NCBI GenBank assembly: GCA_018969565.1
Contig: JAGWYC010000003.1
Coordinates: forward strand, 1-23,363
Source of the DNA: Bacteroidota bacterium
GTDB lineage: Bacteria; Bacteroidota; Bacteroidia; NS11-12g; UBA955
DNA: 23,363 nucleotides
Reading direction: 5' to 3'
Numbering within the stretch: the first letter of the stretch is position 1; each line of letters starts with the position of its first letter. The notes beneath the pieces are model-generated. The model was not told the origin of the DNA and did no database searches. It worked only from the letters and a program-made list of their open reading frames with translations. Below are positions 21,754-23,363 of the stretch, one piece after another. The position numbers and the translations under genes were made by a program.

Positions 21754-21779
21754 CCAAAGTCCCGCTGACGGGACTCTGG
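21754..21779. terminator. Terminator after coaE, stronger on the minus strand
   Basis: CCAAAGTCCCG and CGGGACTCTGG pair over 10 of 11 positions around a CTGA loop, just after the coaE stop. The single mismatch becomes a G-U pair in minus-strand RNA, where TGTTTT follows the stem. It can end coaE transcripts and is a good intrinsic terminator for anything coming from the right. Confidence 0.55.
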
Positions 21780-21801
21780 CCAAGTTGGTATAAAGAATCC
21801 C

Positions 21802-21845
21802 GGAGGAAAATAGAAGCCAACAATAGTAAGGAGCTGTGTTCCTCC
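21802..21845. repeat. Long-range 7-bp inverted repeat in the coaE-ltaE gap
   Basis: GGAGGAA (21802-21808) and TTCCTCC (21839-21845) are perfect complements with 30 nt between them. It forms the middle of three hairpin-capable segments in this intergenic region. Confidence 0.35.
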
Positions 21846-21877
21846 TCTGTTTCACAAACATAGAAAAAAATTTCACT

Positions 21878-21896
21878 TAGTGTAAGTTCTACACTA
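21878..21896. repeat. TAGTGTA-N5-TACACTA inverted repeat
   Basis: A perfect 7-5-7 inverted repeat, about 75 nt upstream of the threonine aldolase start. The size suits a dimeric repressor operator. On the minus strand it is followed after 7 nt by seven T, so it could also be an attenuator-like or terminator hairpin in that direction. Confidence 0.4.
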
Positions 21897-21969
21897 TTAA
21901 AAGAAAAAATATCCATCCTGCATCCTTCGGGCAATTTGGTGAAATAGCGCATATTGCATCAGTAACCCT

Positions 21970-22986
21970 ATGGATGTAGAACTGCGCAGCGACACCTTCA
22001 CACGACCCACTGCGGGCATGCTTGAGGCAATGATGAATGCCCGGGTTGGCGATGATGTTTTTGGTGAAGACCCTTCCGTCAATGAACTGCAATCCTATGC
22101 CGCTCAACTATTCGGTATGGAAGCAGCTTTATTCTGTCCGAGCGGAACCATGACCAACCAGATTGCCATCATGGTGCATACCCGCCCCGGTGATGAAGTG
22201 ATCTGTGAAGCTCTTTCACATATTTACGTGTATGAAGGCGGCGGCTTGGCACGAAACAGTGGCGTTCAGCCCAGACTGCTGCCCGGTGAACGCGGACGGA
22301 TTTCTGCAGCGCAGGTCGAAGAAGCCATCAACCCCGACGATGTGCACCGCGCCCGCACTTCGCTGGTGAGCCTGGAACACAGTGCAAACAGAGGCGGCGG
22401 CAGTTGCTATTCGCTCGATGCGCTGATGGCAATACGCGACGTGTGCCAACAACATCATTTGCCCCTACACCTGGATGGTGCCAGAATATTCAACGCCATG
22501 CTCGCCACCGGACAGATCCCTGCACAATTAGGCAGCATCTTTGACTCCATTTCGGTATGCCTCAGCAAAGGGCTGGGCGCTCCGGTGGGCAGCCTGCTGC
22601 TGGGGTCATCTTCATTCATTAAAGAAGCAAAACGCTGCCGTAAGGTGATGGGCGGTGGCATGCGTCAGGCCGGGTTTCTGGCGGCAGCCGGACTATATGC
22701 CCTGAAACATCAGGTACATAGGCTCGAAGAGGACCACCGCCATGCAAAAATGCTGGAAACCGCACTGAACGACTGCGCATGGGTGGAATCGGTCATGCCC
22801 GTGGAAACCAATATTGTTATCTTCAACATTCAGGCATCGCAAAGCGCCGCAGAAACAGCACAGAAACTCTTGCAACAGGGCATCAGGGTTGCCCAAACCG
22901 GTGCGCAGCAAATAAGACTGGTAACGCATCTGGATGTTTCTGAGGAAATGATTGAAAAGGCCTGCACCGCGATACGCGGACTGTAG
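21970..22986 (+). CDS. ltaE: Low-specificity L-threonine aldolase
   Basis: A 338-residue PLP-dependent fold-type I enzyme (beta-eliminating lyase family, PF01212) that splits L-threonine or allo-threonine into glycine and acetaldehyde. The start is MDVELRSDTFTRPT, the family's usual opening. Features are GDDVFGEDPSVNELQ, ALFCPSGTMTNQIA, LHLDGAR (Asp169, which pairs with the PLP ring nitrogen) and CLSKGLGAPVGS (Lys200, the PLP Schiff-base lysine), then KVMGGGMRQAGFLAAAG. Length is normal. It stands alone, 220 nt after coaE. No TAnnTTTG box is evident just ahead of it. Confidence 0.94.
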   Translation: MDVELRSDTFTRPTAGMLEAMMNARVGDDVFGEDPSVNELQSYAAQLFGMEAALFCPSGTMTNQIAIMVHTRPGDEVICEALSHIYVYEGGGLARNSGVQPRLLPGERGRISAAQVEEAINPDDVHRARTSLVSLEHSANRGGGSCYSLDALMAIRDVCQQHHLPLHLDGARIFNAMLATGQIPAQLGSIFDSISVCLSKGLGAPVGSLLLGSSSFIKEAKRCRKVMGGGMRQAGFLAAAGLYALKHQVHRLEEDHRHAKMLETALNDCAWVESVMPVETNIVIFNIQASQSAAETAQKLLQQGIRVAQTGAQQIRLVTHLDVSEEMIEKACTAIRGL

Positions 22987-22990
22987 CAAC

Positions 22991-23008
22991 CGGATTGAAA
23001 AAAATCCG
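22991..23008. terminator. Hairpin after ltaE, possible terminator
   Basis: CGGATT and AATCCG form a 6-bp stem with an A-rich loop 4 nt after the stop codon. No T-tract follows, so the assignment is weak. Confidence 0.3.
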
Positions 23009-23061
23009 CCGTGGTTTGAACCTTCCCACTTCAGCCACGTCTAATGTGTTCTTTGGAAGCC

Positions 23062-23363
23062 ATGAAAAGAATTTCCCTTCTGCTGTTCCTGCTTGTTCAG
23101 GGAATGGCTCCGCTCCTGTCGCAGCGCAGCGTAATCCTGATTATTGCCGATGACCTGAGTCCGGATTACTTCGGATTCTATCCCGGCCACGGTGATACCG
23201 TAGCCGTTCCGAACATTCGCGCGTTGCTGAAAAATGGCATCCTGTTTCAGCAATTCAGTGCCAACCCCTATTGTTCTGCCACCCGATCTGCCATATTCAC
23301 CGGGCGTTATGGGTTCCGTACAGGCATCGGCGCGGTGGTGGCTGCCGGAAGCGGGCAACTCGA
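23062..23363 (+). CDS. Secreted sulfatase, partial (3' end missing)
   Basis: The first 100 codons of a type I sulfatase (PF00884) run off the right edge. A signal peptide (MKRISLLLFLLVQGMAPLLS) is followed by VILIIADDLSPDYFGFY (Asp30 and Asp31 as metal ligands), then VAVPNIRALLKNGILF. The active-site motif CSATRSAIFTGRYGFRTG has Cys71 in the C-x-(P/A)-x-R pattern, to be converted to formylglycine by a maturase. An in-frame ATG at 23044 would add six residues; the one at 23062 gives the better signal peptide. Many family members release sulfate from sulfated glycans, but the subfamily cannot be judged from this fragment, and related alkaline-phosphatase-superfamily enzymes remain possible. Confidence 0.88.
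   Translation, partial: MKRISLLLFLLVQGMAPLLSQRSVILIIADDLSPDYFGFYPGHGDTVAVPNIRALLKNGILFQQFSANPYCSATRSAIFTGRYGFRTGIGAVVAAGSGQL

Noticed and set aside
21746..21952. Minus-strand open frame of 68 codons in the coaE-ltaE gap
   Set aside because: It runs through all three inverted repeats and ends in the terminator stem, so the sequence is better explained as structured non-coding DNA.

Overview
The window looks like an ordinary chromosomal stretch from a member of the Bacteroidota, probably a free-living Chitinophagales/Sphingobacteriales-type organism with about 50% GC. Four things point there: the gene order pheT / coiled-coil gene / zapA / rny; a NusB of about 310 aa with a long N-terminal extension; secreted proteases ending in type IX secretion (T9SS) C-terminal sorting domains; and -7 promoter boxes of the TAnnTTTG type with few Shine-Dalgarno sites.

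Left part (1-3376): a partial repeat-bearing, tail-fibre-like surface protein runs off the left edge on the minus strand. It is divergent from a secreted alpha/beta-hydrolase esterase and a small secreted protein of unknown function. A DUF1801 protein converges on these. Next (3475-8886, minus strand) is a tight housekeeping run read right to left: pheT, a small coiled-coil gene, zapA, rny (RNase Y) and a YegS-type lipid kinase. Divergent from pheT are a PAP2-like membrane protein and a PaaG-like enoyl-CoA isomerase.

At 10396-12169 the texture changes. Two long non-coding stretches flank a more A/T-rich RhuM-family gene, the most likely horizontally acquired piece of the window. Then follow a T9SS-exported M43 metalloprotease, a convergent small membrane protein, a T9SS-exported M1 aminopeptidase, and an MbnP/MbnH pair (copper-binding lipoprotein plus di-haem peroxidase) just 11 nt behind the aminopeptidase. 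A good intrinsic terminator closes this unit and overlaps the predicted prmA promoter.

The right part (17952-23363) holds prmA with a GreA/GreB-like gene, the cluster nusB / DUF1573 / yajC / coaE, a structured 220-nt intergenic region, a low-specificity threonine aldolase, and the first 302 nt of a sulfatase.

No rRNA, tRNA, CRISPR array, transposase or integrase was recognised. No clearly new multi-gene system is evident. The points most worth following up are the uncharacterised coiled-coil gene between pheT and zapA (a possible ZapA partner), the lipoprotein-type MbnP/MbnH pair, the RhuM islet with its flanking motifs, and the recurrent placement of -7 boxes only 1-7 nt before start codons, which suggests leaderless or nearly leaderless mRNAs.
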